A stretch of DNA of 64,000 nucleotides, from assembly GCF_000236785.1 (NCBI RefSeq), contig NZ_AGUF01000071.1, positions 1-64,000 of the forward strand. The letters run 5' to 3'. The notes under the pieces were generated by a model. That model saw only the letters and a program-made list of their open reading frames with translations. It was not told the origin of the DNA and did not search any database. Positions 44,434 to 53,120 of this stretch are shown in pieces. Positions within the stretch are counted from its first letter, which is position 1. Each line of letters opens with the position of its first letter. A program made the translations under genes and the position numbers. This stretch comes from Achromobacter arsenitoxydans SY8. GTDB taxonomy: Bacteria > Pseudomonadota > Gammaproteobacteria > Burkholderiales > Burkholderiaceae_B.

Positions 44434-46425
44434 ATGCGTTCACTGCAATATCTCGGAAAGAATATCCCCGGCTACACCCTGCGGGCGACTTCGTTGGCGG
44501 TCATCCTTGCGCTGTCAGCGTGCGGCGGCGACGACAACGATGACAGCGACGCCGACAATGGCGGCGAGCAGCCAGCGTATGTCATTCCCGCAGCGCCCGC
44601 CGGGCTTGGCCGAGTCGATACCGCGCCGGTTCCGGATGTGTCCGCATTTGTCGACTTCGCCAACACGAACCAGCGGGGTGATCCGAGATACGCAACCTTG
44701 GAATCCAATGCCGGCGTTCGAGTCCTGAGCGGATTTTTGGACATCTGGGAGCCCCGCACGCGCCTGGTCGACGCCGGAGTCAACGTTGCCGGCGCCGATG
44801 GATTTCCCGGCATCATCGCATCGGATTGGACTGGCGTCCCCGGCGATGCCACCGACGGACGAGTCAAGAACAAGGCCGTGCATGACGAGAACATCGCCTT
44901 CGTTGTTCGCACTACCGCAAACCGAACCGCAGAACAGGCGACGGCCGCCTACCTGGACGACCGCCGCGGTAAAAACTACAGCGTCACGGATGGCCTGGGC
45001 CCGCTGACCGCGGCATGGCGCAGCGCCGCGCAACAGACAACCACCATCAACGACGTCGCACCCGACGCCACGACGGTGAAATATGACGACGCCGGCAACA
45101 ACACAGGCGTCAGCGGCGCAGCCAATCCCGCCTTCGGCGACGCCATTGCGTTTGTACAAAGCATGGGCGCCAACGCATCCACGGAGCCGGGGAAGCGCTT
45201 CTACAAGTACGCGCGCCCGTGGCGCTGGAGCAGCAGCGTTCAAGTGCTGCCGACACTGGAGCCGGCAAAAAGCCTCACCGCCGCCACCGATGGCGGCTAT
45301 CCCAGCGGACACACCGCCGAGTCGGTGCGCAATGCCATCGGCATGGCGTACCTGGTGCCCGAACGCTTCCAGGAATTGCTGGGCAGAGGCGTCGAATTGG
45401 GCGAGAGCCGCATCATCGCGGGCATGCACTCGCCTCTGGACGTAATGAGCGGCCGCATCCTCGGCCAGGCCTCCGCCGCCGGCAACATCTACGCCGCGAG
45501 CGAAGGCGTCCGATCGGTCGCGTACGCACAAGCCCGCCAAACCCTGATGGCCGCCGTGGGCGCCAGCACCCCCGAGCAGTTCCTTGCATTCGCGCACTCG
45601 CAGGACGTGAGCCAGGACAGGTTTGCCGATCACGCCGTCAACAAATCCGAGTACCGCCGCCGCCTGACGTTCAGCTTCACGCAGATTGGCGACACCGGCA
45701 AGCCGGCCGTGGTGCCCAAGGGCGCCGAGGTCATGCTGGAAACGCGCCTGCCCTATCTGACCAATGAGCAACGCCGCGTCGTGCTGAAGTCCACGGCCTT
45801 GCCGTCGGGCTATCCGGTTCTTGACGACGCCGAGGGCTTTGGCCGGCTCAATCTGTTCGACGCCGCCGATGGCTATGGCGCCTTCAACGGCGACGTGGAA
45901 GTCACGATGAATGCCACCCTTGGCGGATTCAATGCGTTGGATGTATGGCGCAATAACATCAACGGCGCGGGCAAACTGACCAAGAGCGGGACGGGCACGC
46001 TCGGCCTGGCGGGTGCGAACGCGTACACCGGGGGCACGGTGGTCGCGGCCGGCATCCTGCGTGCAGACTCGGCCAAGGCGTTGGGCGACGGCGCGGTCTA
46101 CGTCAGCGGCGGCACATTGGACTTGAACGCCGTCGAGGCGGTTCAGGTGCTTGGCACTTACACGCAGACGTCCTCCGGCACGCTGCTGGCGCGCATTGGC
46201 GACGACGATGCCGGCCAGATCACGGTGAACACCGACGCTGCGCTGGGTGGACAGTTGAACGTAGAATTCCGCTCGGGCTATGCCCCGCAGGTCGGGTCGA
46301 CGATCACCGTGCTGCGCGCCGCCAAGGTTCACGGCCAGTTTGCAGGCATTACGGTCAAAGGCTTCAAGGCCACTGCAATCTACAACGGCGACAGCGTGCA
46401 AGTCCGCCTGGATGCCGTGAGCTAG
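44434..46425 (+). CDS. PAP2 acid-phosphatase lipoprotein with autotransporter-type repeat
   Basis: A lipoprotein signal ends in LALSAC with an acidic region after the Cys. The vanadium-haloperoxidase/PAP2 phosphatase motifs follow: KRFYKYARPW (first), GYPSGHTAES (second) and GESRIIAGMHSPLDV (third), near residues 250-330. The C-terminal 170 residues resemble autotransporter passenger repeats (GAGKLTKSGTGTLGLAGANAYTGG, split), but there is no C-terminal beta-barrel. The ATG at 44434 is chosen because it starts the signal peptide; no clear ribosome site precedes it. The surface role is inferred. Confidence 0.8.
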   Translation: MRSLQYLGKNIPGYTLRATSLAVILALSACGGDDNDDSDADNGGEQPAYVIPAAPAGLGRVDTAPVPDVSAFVDFANTNQRGDPRYATLESNAGVRVLSGFLDIWEPRTRLVDAGVNVAGADGFPGIIASDWTGVPGDATDGRVKNKAVHDENIAFVVRTTANRTAEQATAAYLDDRRGKNYSVTDGLGPLTAAWRSAAQQTTTINDVAPDATTVKYDDAGNNTGVSGAANPAFGDAIAFVQSMGANASTEPGKRFYKYARPWRWSSSVQVLPTLEPAKSLTAATDGGYPSGHTAESVRNAIGMAYLVPERFQELLGRGVELGESRIIAGMHSPLDVMSGRILGQASAAGNIYAASEGVRSVAYAQARQTLMAAVGASTPEQFLAFAHSQDVSQDRFADHAVNKSEYRRRLTFSFTQIGDTGKPAVVPKGAEVMLETRLPYLTNEQRRVVLKSTALPSGYPVLDDAEGFGRLNLFDAADGYGAFNGDVEVTMNATLGGFNALDVWRNNINGAGKLTKSGTGTLGLAGANAYTGGTVVAAGILRADSAKALGDGAVYVSGGTLDLNAVEAVQVLGTYTQTSSGTLLARIGDDDAGQITVNTDAALGGQLNVEFRSGYAPQVGSTITVLRAAKVHGQFAGITVKGFKATAIYNGDSVQVRLDAVS

Positions 46426-46461
46426 GCGTCCAGTCGGGTATCCTTGCGAACTTGAAACTCG

Positions 46462-46493
46462 AAGAGGCGGGAGATTTCCCGCCTCTTTTTTTT
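46462..46493 (+). terminator. Strong intrinsic terminator after the phosphatase gene
   Basis: An eleven-base-pair stem (AAGAGGCGGGA / TCCCGCCTCTT) with a four-base loop runs into eight T. Confidence 0.92.
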
Positions 46494-46605
46494 CAAGCCA
46501 GGAATACCCCGGGAAGTGTTTTTCATGCGTCCAGCGGGCGCGCAAGCTTTACTCGGTAGTCAGCGCTGAACCCGCCGGTTCGGCTTCTACACAGGAATTC
46601 ATTCA

Positions 46606-47049
46606 ATGAGCAGTATTTTTCCAGGCGATCTGTGGGCGGTGGGTGAAGCGCGCATCGACGGGTTATCGGTCATCGTCCGTTTTCGTACGGGAATGCCGTC
46701 GGCGCCGGATCGTCAGGTCAACGAGAACCTGATCATCATCTCGTGGCCGTACACGGGCATAGAGTCCGGCATGCCCAATGACGAAGACAAGCAGAGCACC
46801 AATAGCTTTGAAGAGGCCATCGAGAAGGGCTTCGAGGGCTCGGATGTGGGGGTGCAGGTGGCTTGCCTGACGGGAAACCATGTGAAGGAGTGGCGTTACT
46901 ACACCCGTGACGTCGAAGCCTTCCTGGACGTGTTCAATCAATGCCTGGCGGGGCATCCGGTCTATCCCATCCAACTGCGCATGTTCCAGGATCCGGATTG
47001 GAAGGCCTTGTCGGAATTGCAGCCGGAAGGGTCGGATCAGGTTCATTGA
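46606..47049 (+). CDS. DUF695-like protein
   Basis: A 147-residue soluble protein. The WRYYTRDVEAFLDVFNQCL segment near residue 98 and the preceding GVQVACLTGNHVKEW match the DUF695 pattern of small proteins that occur as single-domain or immunity-like partners. Function unknown. It starts at ATG 46606, with ACAGGAA upstream. It is the first gene after a terminator and is followed 150 bases later by an unrecognised gene. Confidence 0.65.
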   Translation: MSSIFPGDLWAVGEARIDGLSVIVRFRTGMPSAPDRQVNENLIIISWPYTGIESGMPNDEDKQSTNSFEEAIEKGFEGSDVGVQVACLTGNHVKEWRYYTRDVEAFLDVFNQCLAGHPVYPIQLRMFQDPDWKALSELQPEGSDQVH

Positions 47050-47201
47050 TGGGAGTTCGGGGGGCGCACGGCGCATGTAGCCGGGTCCAGCCTCCCTGAC
47101 TACGATCGAACGACCGCGCCGGATGCTCGGCATCGCCGTTCGGACAGCGAATGTCCCGATGGCGTCTCACACTGTCTGTTCCCAATACAAGAGGAGCAAC
47201 A

Positions 47202-47930
47202 GTGACGAATCCGATGGCATGCAGCGCGGCGGGTGCAATTTCTATGCGGCCGGCGATCTCTCTGGAACGATGGGGGATCCCTGCGGAGGATCTTGCGGCG
47301 CTGGTCCGCAAGCTGGCGCAAGCCATGCCGTTCATCGAATGGCATGCCGAGGGAGAAGCGCCGCGCGGCGCGCTGTCGCTGCACCTGGTCGATTTCGCGG
47401 CGCTTGCGGGCAATGGGCGCGCTGCCTGGAACACGGCTGGCCCGATCGAGGCCATGCGCCGGGCGCGTGCCCGGGGGGCGCCGGCATTGGCGCTTTGCCG
47501 CGGCAGAGTCAGCCAGTTGCCGGCAGCCCGCAGGGGCGTCTGGGTCATGTTGGCGGACAAGTCGTGGGCCGGGGCGGTGGAATGCCTGGCGCGCGCGCTG
47601 TCGGCGCTGGAGTGGACGCGCGAAGACGGCTACAAGACCGTGCATGCCTGGAGCGAGACGCGCAAGTTCACCCATCGCAATCTTCTGGCCGTGACGGGCG
47701 TTGATGAAACCGCTGCGAAGTTCTCCGCGGTCTTGCGCGACGCGCTCTCGGCATCGCTGATGCAGCCGGCCGCGCTGGCCGTGGCGGGCGCGCCCGAAAA
47801 GGATCTGCGGCGCACGATTATCGAGGCCGGCTTGCACGATCTGCAGACGTTGGCGGCCACGCCCATGACGCTGGACGGCGCGATGCGCGTGGACGCGTTG
47901 TTGGGCTTCGAATGGCCGGAGCTCGATTGA
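47202..47930 (+). CDS. Unknown 242-aa protein
   Basis: A soluble protein with helical, Ala-rich composition and no TM segment. I chose the GTG at 47202 because GAGGAG lies 5 bases upstream; the reading frame opens earlier without a site. Visible features are an N-terminal ISLERWGIPAEDLAALVRKL helix and a middle part with W-containing loops (VWVMLADKSWAGAVECL). I recognise no family. It precedes the WYL regulator gene by 61 bases in the same direction, so it could be part of the same transcript. Confidence 0.6.
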   Translation: MTNPMACSAAGAISMRPAISLERWGIPAEDLAALVRKLAQAMPFIEWHAEGEAPRGALSLHLVDFAALAGNGRAAWNTAGPIEAMRRARARGAPALALCRGRVSQLPAARRGVWVMLADKSWAGAVECLARALSALEWTREDGYKTVHAWSETRKFTHRNLLAVTGVDETAAKFSAVLRDALSASLMQPAALAVAGAPEKDLRRTIIEAGLHDLQTLAATPMTLDGAMRVDALLGFEWPELD

Positions 47931-47991
47931 TGGGCTATCGAGTCTTAAGAAACCCTGTGCCGATGCCGTTAACGCTGAGTCGAAGTGAGTG

Positions 47992-49026
47992 ATGTTACCT
48001 ATGCCCCCGCTGGTCGCCAATATCTTTCATGTGCTGAAGGACGCCGAGAAAGACGGTCGCTTCATGAGCACCCCTGAAGTTCATCGGGAGCTGTGCCGCT
48101 CCCTTCCTGATCCTCCTGTCGTCAAGACGGTCCAGCGCACGCTGCAGAAGCTGCTCGACGAGCAGTTGGTGGAGTCCGAGAAGCGCGGTACTGCCCTCGT
48201 CTGGCGCAAACGCGCCGGCGCCGGCGGCGTGGCCGCCCGGTCAGCCAGTCTGATGACGCGTGAGCAGGCGCTCGCGCTGCAAACCTTGAAGCGCTTCTCG
48301 TCGCGGCAGATTCCGTCGCTGGTTGCCGAATCGCTGTCCTCGCTGTTCGATATTGCGGAAATGCGGCTGGGCGCCTCGCACAATGACAGTGAACGCCGAT
48401 ACCGAAAGTGGGTGGACAAGGTCGAGGTGGAAAGTGGCGGCTTTGCCTTGCAGCATCCGGCTATCGACGCCACGCTCTTTGCCGTCGTTACCCGGGCGCT
48501 GTTCTACGAGCAGAAGCTTGACGTGGTGTACCGCGTTCGTTCGAAGGCGGACCAGGAAAAGACGAGGATTCTTGATCCCTTGGGGCTGGTCGAGGTGGGC
48601 GGTGTGGTTTATCTCGTCGCCGCCATGGCGGGCTACGACAAGCCTGCCATGTACCGGCTCGACAGGCTTGTCAGTGCAAGCATGCTGCCTGAGGCATTCG
48701 CCTATCCTCCCGAATTCAGCCTTGCCGAGTACGTGAAAGCGCAGCGGCAGTTCGACTTCATGGTCGAGGGCGCAATTCCCGTCGAACTGCATTTTTTCAA
48801 CGGCGCCGGCAACCATCTGCTCGAGTCGCCGCTTTCCGATGATCAGGTGGCGCAGCCCACGGTAGCGGGCCTGAATGTGAAGGGCACCGTCCTGCTCAGC
48901 AAACGCCTGCGCTGGTGGCTGCGGTCGTTCGGTCCTAACGTCGAGGTGCTGGGGCCGGCCGCGTTACGCGACGAGATGGCGGCGGAAGCGCGTGCGCTCG
49001 CTGCCCTGTATGCGGAAAAGCCATAG
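47992..49026 (+). CDS. WYL-domain transcriptional regulator
   Basis: The 344-residue protein has an N-terminal winged helix-turn-helix (HRELCRSLPDPPVVKTVQRTLQ) and a WYL domain (about 160-235, with DPLGLVEVGGVVYLVAAMAG), followed by a C-terminal WCX-like domain (about 255-340). WYL regulators often control phage-defence loci (for example BREX and CBASS associated regulators). It starts with GTG at 47989 or ATG at 47992. Two palindromic elements follow its stop, just before the small gene downstream. Confidence 0.9.
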   Translation: MLPMPPLVANIFHVLKDAEKDGRFMSTPEVHRELCRSLPDPPVVKTVQRTLQKLLDEQLVESEKRGTALVWRKRAGAGGVAARSASLMTREQALALQTLKRFSSRQIPSLVAESLSSLFDIAEMRLGASHNDSERRYRKWVDKVEVESGGFALQHPAIDATLFAVVTRALFYEQKLDVVYRVRSKADQEKTRILDPLGLVEVGGVVYLVAAMAGYDKPAMYRLDRLVSASMLPEAFAYPPEFSLAEYVKAQRQFDFMVEGAIPVELHFFNGAGNHLLESPLSDDQVAQPTVAGLNVKGTVLLSKRLRWWLRSFGPNVEVLGPAALRDEMAAEARALAALYAEKP

Positions 49027-49035
49027 GGGCGGCGG

Positions 49036-49087
49036 GCTCGGGACAGGTTTTGTCCCGAGCGGGTTCTAACCTGCGTTCAGGCCTGAA
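49036..49087. promoter_or_regulatory. Two palindromes after the WYL gene
   Basis: GCTCGGGACA and TGTCCCGAGC form a 10-bp inverted repeat with a five-base spacer (49036-49060). A second element, TTCAGGCCTGAA, is a perfect 12-base palindrome (49076-49087). No T-run follows the first, so an operator is as likely as a terminator. Confidence 0.5.
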
Positions 49088-49124
49088 ATCGCAGGCCCAT
49101 GATTCCGCCAATCCAGGAGCCAGC

Positions 49125-49262
49125 ATGTTCAACAACAACGGTTCCCCCATGGAGCATCTTGCAGCCTTTGCCATCGTTTTCGTGGCGGGTGTGCTGAGCA
49201 CTGCAATCCTGGGGAAGTACATAGATTCGGTTAAGCAGGGCGATGATGGCTCCGGCAACTGA
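49125..49262 (+). CDS. Small single-TM protein
   Basis: A 45-residue protein with one TM helix (about 11-31: LAAFAIVFVAGVLSTAIL) and a short soluble tail (GDDGSGN). AGGAG lies 7 bases before the ATG at 49125. It is too short for family assignment. It is the first gene after the palindromes and precedes a zinc-ribbon gene by 52 bases. Confidence 0.6.
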   Translation: MFNNNGSPMEHLAAFAIVFVAGVLSTAILGKYIDSVKQGDDGSGN

Positions 49263-49313
49263 ACCGGGCCGAAAACCCCTTGCATCTGAGACTTTCTGAT
49301 TTGGATCTGCAAC

Positions 49314-49529
49314 ATGCCCGTCCGCCCCAAACCGTTTACCCAGGTCTGTCCCAAATGCAATTGGTCGCAGACTTTCGCTCCAGCCAGCGACGCATTGATT
49401 GCGGGGCGTGATATCGCGGCGCGCTGTCCGCGTTGCGGGTCAGAGGAATTGAAATTCCGCGAGCCTTCGGTGCTGGCTGTGATGGCGAGCCGGTTGAAAG
49501 GGCATTTAGCCAACCGTCGCGCGCGTTGA
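49314..49529 (+). CDS. Small zinc-ribbon protein
   Basis: A 71-residue protein with two CxxC pairs (CPKC near residue 12 and CPRC near 38), the pattern of a zinc ribbon, and a basic tail (SRLKGHLANRRAR). The start is the ATG at 49314. A nucleic-acid or protein-binding role is inferred from the fold only. It lies 150 bases before the first GTPase gene; that gap has no recognised feature. Confidence 0.6.
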   Translation: MPVRPKPFTQVCPKCNWSQTFAPASDALIAGRDIAARCPRCGSEELKFREPSVLAVMASRLKGHLANRRAR

Positions 49530-49679
49530 ATGCAAGCCGGCGATCAGATGATCAATCGCGCTAATTCGCAGACGCCGGCCAACGTTGTTTGAACGGCCTT
49601 TTAAATCGGGCCAGATGGGTTATTCTGCTGCCCTATATGTATTCAAATTAGTCTTGGTGCTTCAAGTTGTGATAATACG

Positions 49680-50567
49680 ATGACAATCTCGAATACCTCG
49701 GTTCCCGACAGCCTTGAGGATCACCCAATCCTTGCCAATGCTTATTCGGCCTACGTATCGCGCAAACAAGTGCTGCTGGAGTCGGGCCCGCGCGTGGCTG
49801 CCTGCGGCATTTACAACGCAGGCAAGAGTTCTCTCCTTAATACCTTGGCCGGCCAGTTCGGGGAAGGCGCCGAAGCGTTCAAGACGGGAGCTGCCCGGGT
49901 AACCAGCACGGTGTCCGAGCTTGAAGTGGCAGGCGTAACCCTGGTCGATATGCCCGGTGTAGACGGCGCCACGGATGATGACGAAACCGCCTGGCAGGGC
50001 ATGCTTGGCGGCGATTGTTATCTATACGTGCATCGTCTGATGGCGGCGGAATTCGAGCAAAGCGAACTTGAATTTCTGGGGTTGCTGAAAGAACAAGTGC
50101 GTGGCCTCGAATCGCGCCTTGTGCTCGTGATCAGCCAGATCGACGAAGTGGGCGACCCCGAGGAAGCCGCACGCCGGGAAGCCGCTATTCGCACCGCATT
50201 CACCGCCGCAGTGGGTTTCGAACCCCGCTGGACATTTGCAGTATCAGCCGCCCGGTACAAGAAAGGCCATGTTGAAGGCAAGGCCGGACTGATCAATATC
50301 AGCGGCATTCCCGAATTAAAAAATTGGGTCAGCCAACTTCCCGAAACGTCCGCCAACGTCGATTGGCGGACGTTTCGCGCAGACCGGCTGAGAACCGAAA
50401 AAGATGCGCTGACCGCACAGATTCTCGCCATTGCCGATGAACTGGATCTGCAGATTCAAGTACGCACGGCAGCACGCCAGAAGCGTTTGCAATCCTTTGA
50501 GGCCGCCGTGGCGGCGTTGGTGCAGAACGTCAGCGGATCGCTTAAGAGAATTGATTCCGCAGAATGA
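49680..50567 (+). CDS. Dynamin/Era-like GTPase (295 aa)
   Basis: P-loop GTPase with G1 GIYNAGKSS (43-51), a Thr-rich switch region (RVTSTVSE), G3 DMPG (90-93) and a G4-like SQID (152-155) in place of NKxD. The domain order and the following helical C-terminal part (about 225-290, with a coiled-coil-like LDLQIQVRTAARQKRLQSFEA) match short bacterial dynamin-like proteins. No membrane helix is present. It has no ribosome site, so the start is tentative. It leads the three-GTPase cluster. Confidence 0.8.
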   Translation: MTISNTSVPDSLEDHPILANAYSAYVSRKQVLLESGPRVAACGIYNAGKSSLLNTLAGQFGEGAEAFKTGAARVTSTVSELEVAGVTLVDMPGVDGATDDDETAWQGMLGGDCYLYVHRLMAAEFEQSELEFLGLLKEQVRGLESRLVLVISQIDEVGDPEEAARREAAIRTAFTAAVGFEPRWTFAVSAARYKKGHVEGKAGLINISGIPELKNWVSQLPETSANVDWRTFRADRLRTEKDALTAQILAIADELDLQIQVRTAARQKRLQSFEAAVAALVQNVSGSLKRIDSAE

Positions 50568-50628
50568 TGCGTGCGGGTCAGATTGTCCATACGAACAATT
50601 TATTGGCTATTAGAAAAGGCGGATAGCA

Positions 50629-51198
50629 ATGTTGCCATTCCTTGTCGCTGGCGGTGTTATTGCGGGCCTCGGAAAACTGATTTATGACGCAGTAAAGGAT
50701 GACGGCTCATCGAGTTCGTCCTCCGGCGGCGGGACTTCGGACGAAGCGGTGAAAAAGGCTCGTGAACAAGCGCGAAACGAGCAGCGCCGCCGCCTGAGCG
50801 CGGAGTTGCTCGCCGCGACATCAGCAGACGTGAGTGCGATCCTGGATGCCCACCCTGGCGTTGTGACGGGCAAGGCAAAGACGCCAGCTAGCCCAGCTAA
50901 CGTCATCAGTTCGGCCGCAATTCGGTTAGCGGTAGGTTTCCCGTTTCCCACGGGTGGCGCGGAATCGTCTCGCAATTCTGACGGCCACCAAGCTGGAGGG
51001 GCTGGCGATGGGCTGAGCCTGTCGATGAGTAACCTGCAAGACCTGGTCAGCATGGGGAGCAAGAAAAGCGGGTTTGAGGGACTGAAAAAGCTGACCAGCG
51101 GATTGGCGTACGCGGAAGCCTACCGGAAAGACGGTAAATGGATCGAGCGCATGAGCCGCAAGCGGGACATGCTTAGAGCCTTGGCGGAGGAACTGTGA
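50629..51198 (+). CDS. Small N-terminal-TM protein of the GTPase cluster
   Basis: The 189-residue protein has an N-terminal TM segment or signal (about 2-20: LPFLVAGGVIAGLGKLIYDA, shortened), a Ser/Gly linker (about 26-37), a charged helical region (KKAREQARNEQRRRLSAELL) and a C-terminal helical part. I recognise no family. It ends in a TGATG overlap with the next GTPase gene, so the two are translationally coupled and may act together at the membrane. Confidence 0.65.
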   Translation: MLPFLVAGGVIAGLGKLIYDAVKDDGSSSSSSGGGTSDEAVKKAREQARNEQRRRLSAELLAATSADVSAILDAHPGVVTGKAKTPASPANVISSAAIRLAVGFPFPTGGAESSRNSDGHQAGGAGDGLSLSMSNLQDLVSMGSKKSGFEGLKKLTSGLAYAEAYRKDGKWIERMSRKRDMLRALAEEL

Positions 51199-53084
51199 TG
51201 GCGGACGCAACCAACGTCATTCCCGCGTCTGCGGGTTCTGCGCCACGGGCCACGCTCACGCGCGAAGCGTTTCTCAAGGCGTTCCGTGATCTTGCGGGCC
51301 AGTTCGACGACAGCAAGAGCAAGGTCTCGACGACAGAATCTTCCTTCTTTGCTGAACTGCGCAAGTGCGGCGAGATCGCGAGTAGCGATCCGTTCGGGCG
51401 TAGCAATCTTGAAGCTGATCATCCGCTGCGCCAGGTTCTGGCCGACAAGGTGGATCAGATCCAGAAAGTCTTCTTGGGATGGGAGAAGACCATCGCCAAT
51501 CGTGAAACCCATGCGCGGTTCAAAGAGCGGACCTCGGACTCGCTCCTGGTGTTCGTCTACGGCAAGGTGAAAGCCGGAAAGTCCTCGCTTGGGAACTACA
51601 TGGCCTGGGGAAAGACCGACCCAGGCGGACAGCATTCGGGTTCAGACAGTGGGCACACGCCTGAGTTTTTTGTCGAAAAGAGCCAGGGGCTGACCGAGGA
51701 CGTAAGCGACGAGTCGATACGCAGGGTGAGGGCATTCAAGGTGGGCGAGAGCGAAACCACCAGCGCGATTCAGGGCTTCCGGTTGCCTGGTTTGACTTGG
51801 GTGGATTCGCCCGGGTTGCACTCCAAGCATGGTGAAAATGGCGATCTGGCGGCTACCTATGTCGACGCCGCAGACATGATTCTGTACCTCACCAACTCGG
51901 TCGCCCCGTGCAAACGCAGCGACATGGTCGAACTGCGGGCGCTAGGCCGAAAGGAGCACAACCTGGCCGTCGTCATTACGGGAAGCGATGCATGGGACGA
52001 GGAACTCGATGAAAGGGGAAATCTCGACAAAGTCCGCATCATGAAGTCGCAGGCAGACCGGGACGCCCAACTCAAGTATGTGCGCGATTCCTTATCGTCG
52101 CAACTGGAGGACAATGCGAGCGTGTCGGCCCGCGTCATGGATGGAACCTTGCGCCGGGCGCAGGTTCATTCGGTGTCGGCCGCCTACGCGGAACAGCATC
52201 CCGATGCCGCAGGGATGGAGCATAGCGGCGTTGGCAGCATGCTCTTCGACGTGGCCGCCTTGGCCAAGGGCAAGGGCGTTCGCGACAAGTTGGTCCGGCC
52301 CTTAAAGATCCTGCGAGAATTTTTACAGCGAATCCAGGCCGACGATCTGGTTCATATTCAGTCCTATTTGAACGGTGTGACGCAATCGGTCGCCAACGCG
52401 CGAACGCAAGCCGACACCGATGCGCGTCAGAAGCTGCAAGCCATAGCGCTTCAGATAGGCCCTGAAATAGACCGTCTGCTCGTCGAACACAGCAAAGATG
52501 GCGTGGCGTTCAAGCGCGCTGTCGACTCGGCTTATAAGCAATGGCTCGGCGCGGGCCGCGAAGCGATTGCAGAGGCATTTGCGGCGTCGCTGGGCGTAGG
52601 GTTGACGAACTCTCTGCATGACGCGGTGGGTGAAATTCCCGAATTCAAACCCTTGACGCAGTCGATCAAGCGCAAAAAGACCGTAAATGCCAAGCGCGGC
52701 GGAGCGTTGGGCGGCTTGCTTGGCGCGGCGTCGTTCTTCGTGCCCGGAGGTCCGTTGATTGCCCTGGCAGTCGGCGTCGCCGCTACCGCCGTTGGAGGTT
52801 ACGCCGGTAGCAAGATTGGCCAGACGCTGGATGACACCGAGACCATGGATGTCGTCGTTGGCGACAACACGCAGGAAGTCGGCATTCAGGTCCGCAAGAT
52901 GGTCCGCGAAAAGTTTGAAAGCAACACAGGAAGCACCCTGGCGAGTATGGCGCTGGTTTGCTTTTCCGATCTGGAACAGTGGATGGCCGATTTGCAGGCA
53001 CAGAAAAACCAAGTGAGTTCGGCGACTGCCCAGCTTCTTGCCGAACTGGAGTCGCATATCAACGCTCGGACTCAAGATTCCTGA
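51198..53084 (+). CDS. Large dynamin-like GTPase with membrane-hairpin region (628 aa)
   Basis: GTPase domain with G1 GKVKAGKSS (122-130), G3 DSPG (203-206) and a TGSD-type G4 (VVITGSDAW). Long helical parts follow, and near residues 500-540 a Gly-rich hydrophobic stretch (GGALGGLLGAASFFVPGG and VGVAATAVGGYAG) fits a membrane-inserting paddle/hairpin, as in bacterial dynamin-like proteins. Its start overlaps the stop of the small TM protein gene. It may pair with the neighbouring GTPases as heterotypic dynamins do. Confidence 0.8.
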   Translation: MADATNVIPASAGSAPRATLTREAFLKAFRDLAGQFDDSKSKVSTTESSFFAELRKCGEIASSDPFGRSNLEADHPLRQVLADKVDQIQKVFLGWEKTIANRETHARFKERTSDSLLVFVYGKVKAGKSSLGNYMAWGKTDPGGQHSGSDSGHTPEFFVEKSQGLTEDVSDESIRRVRAFKVGESETTSAIQGFRLPGLTWVDSPGLHSKHGENGDLAATYVDAADMILYLTNSVAPCKRSDMVELRALGRKEHNLAVVITGSDAWDEELDERGNLDKVRIMKSQADRDAQLKYVRDSLSSQLEDNASVSARVMDGTLRRAQVHSVSAAYAEQHPDAAGMEHSGVGSMLFDVAALAKGKGVRDKLVRPLKILREFLQRIQADDLVHIQSYLNGVTQSVANARTQADTDARQKLQAIALQIGPEIDRLLVEHSKDGVAFKRAVDSAYKQWLGAGREAIAEAFAASLGVGLTNSLHDAVGEIPEFKPLTQSIKRKKTVNAKRGGALGGLLGAASFFVPGGPLIALAVGVAATAVGGYAGSKIGQTLDDTETMDVVVGDNTQEVGIQVRKMVREKFESNTGSTLASMALVCFSDLEQWMADLQAQKNQVSSATAQLLAELESHINARTQDS

Positions 53085-53120
53085 GCCGTCCCGGCACGAC
53101 ATGACGCAATCTATCTCTAC

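Noticed and set aside
44515-46545. A 676-codon minus-strand frame opposite the PAP2 gene
   Set aside because: The plus-strand frame has a lipobox and all three phosphatase motifs; the opposite frame has no recognisable motif and crosses a terminator.
49648-49676. TTAGTC and GATAAT before the first GTPase
   Set aside because: The -35 match is weak and the -10 would sit 4 bases before the ATG, so only a leaderless transcript could fit.
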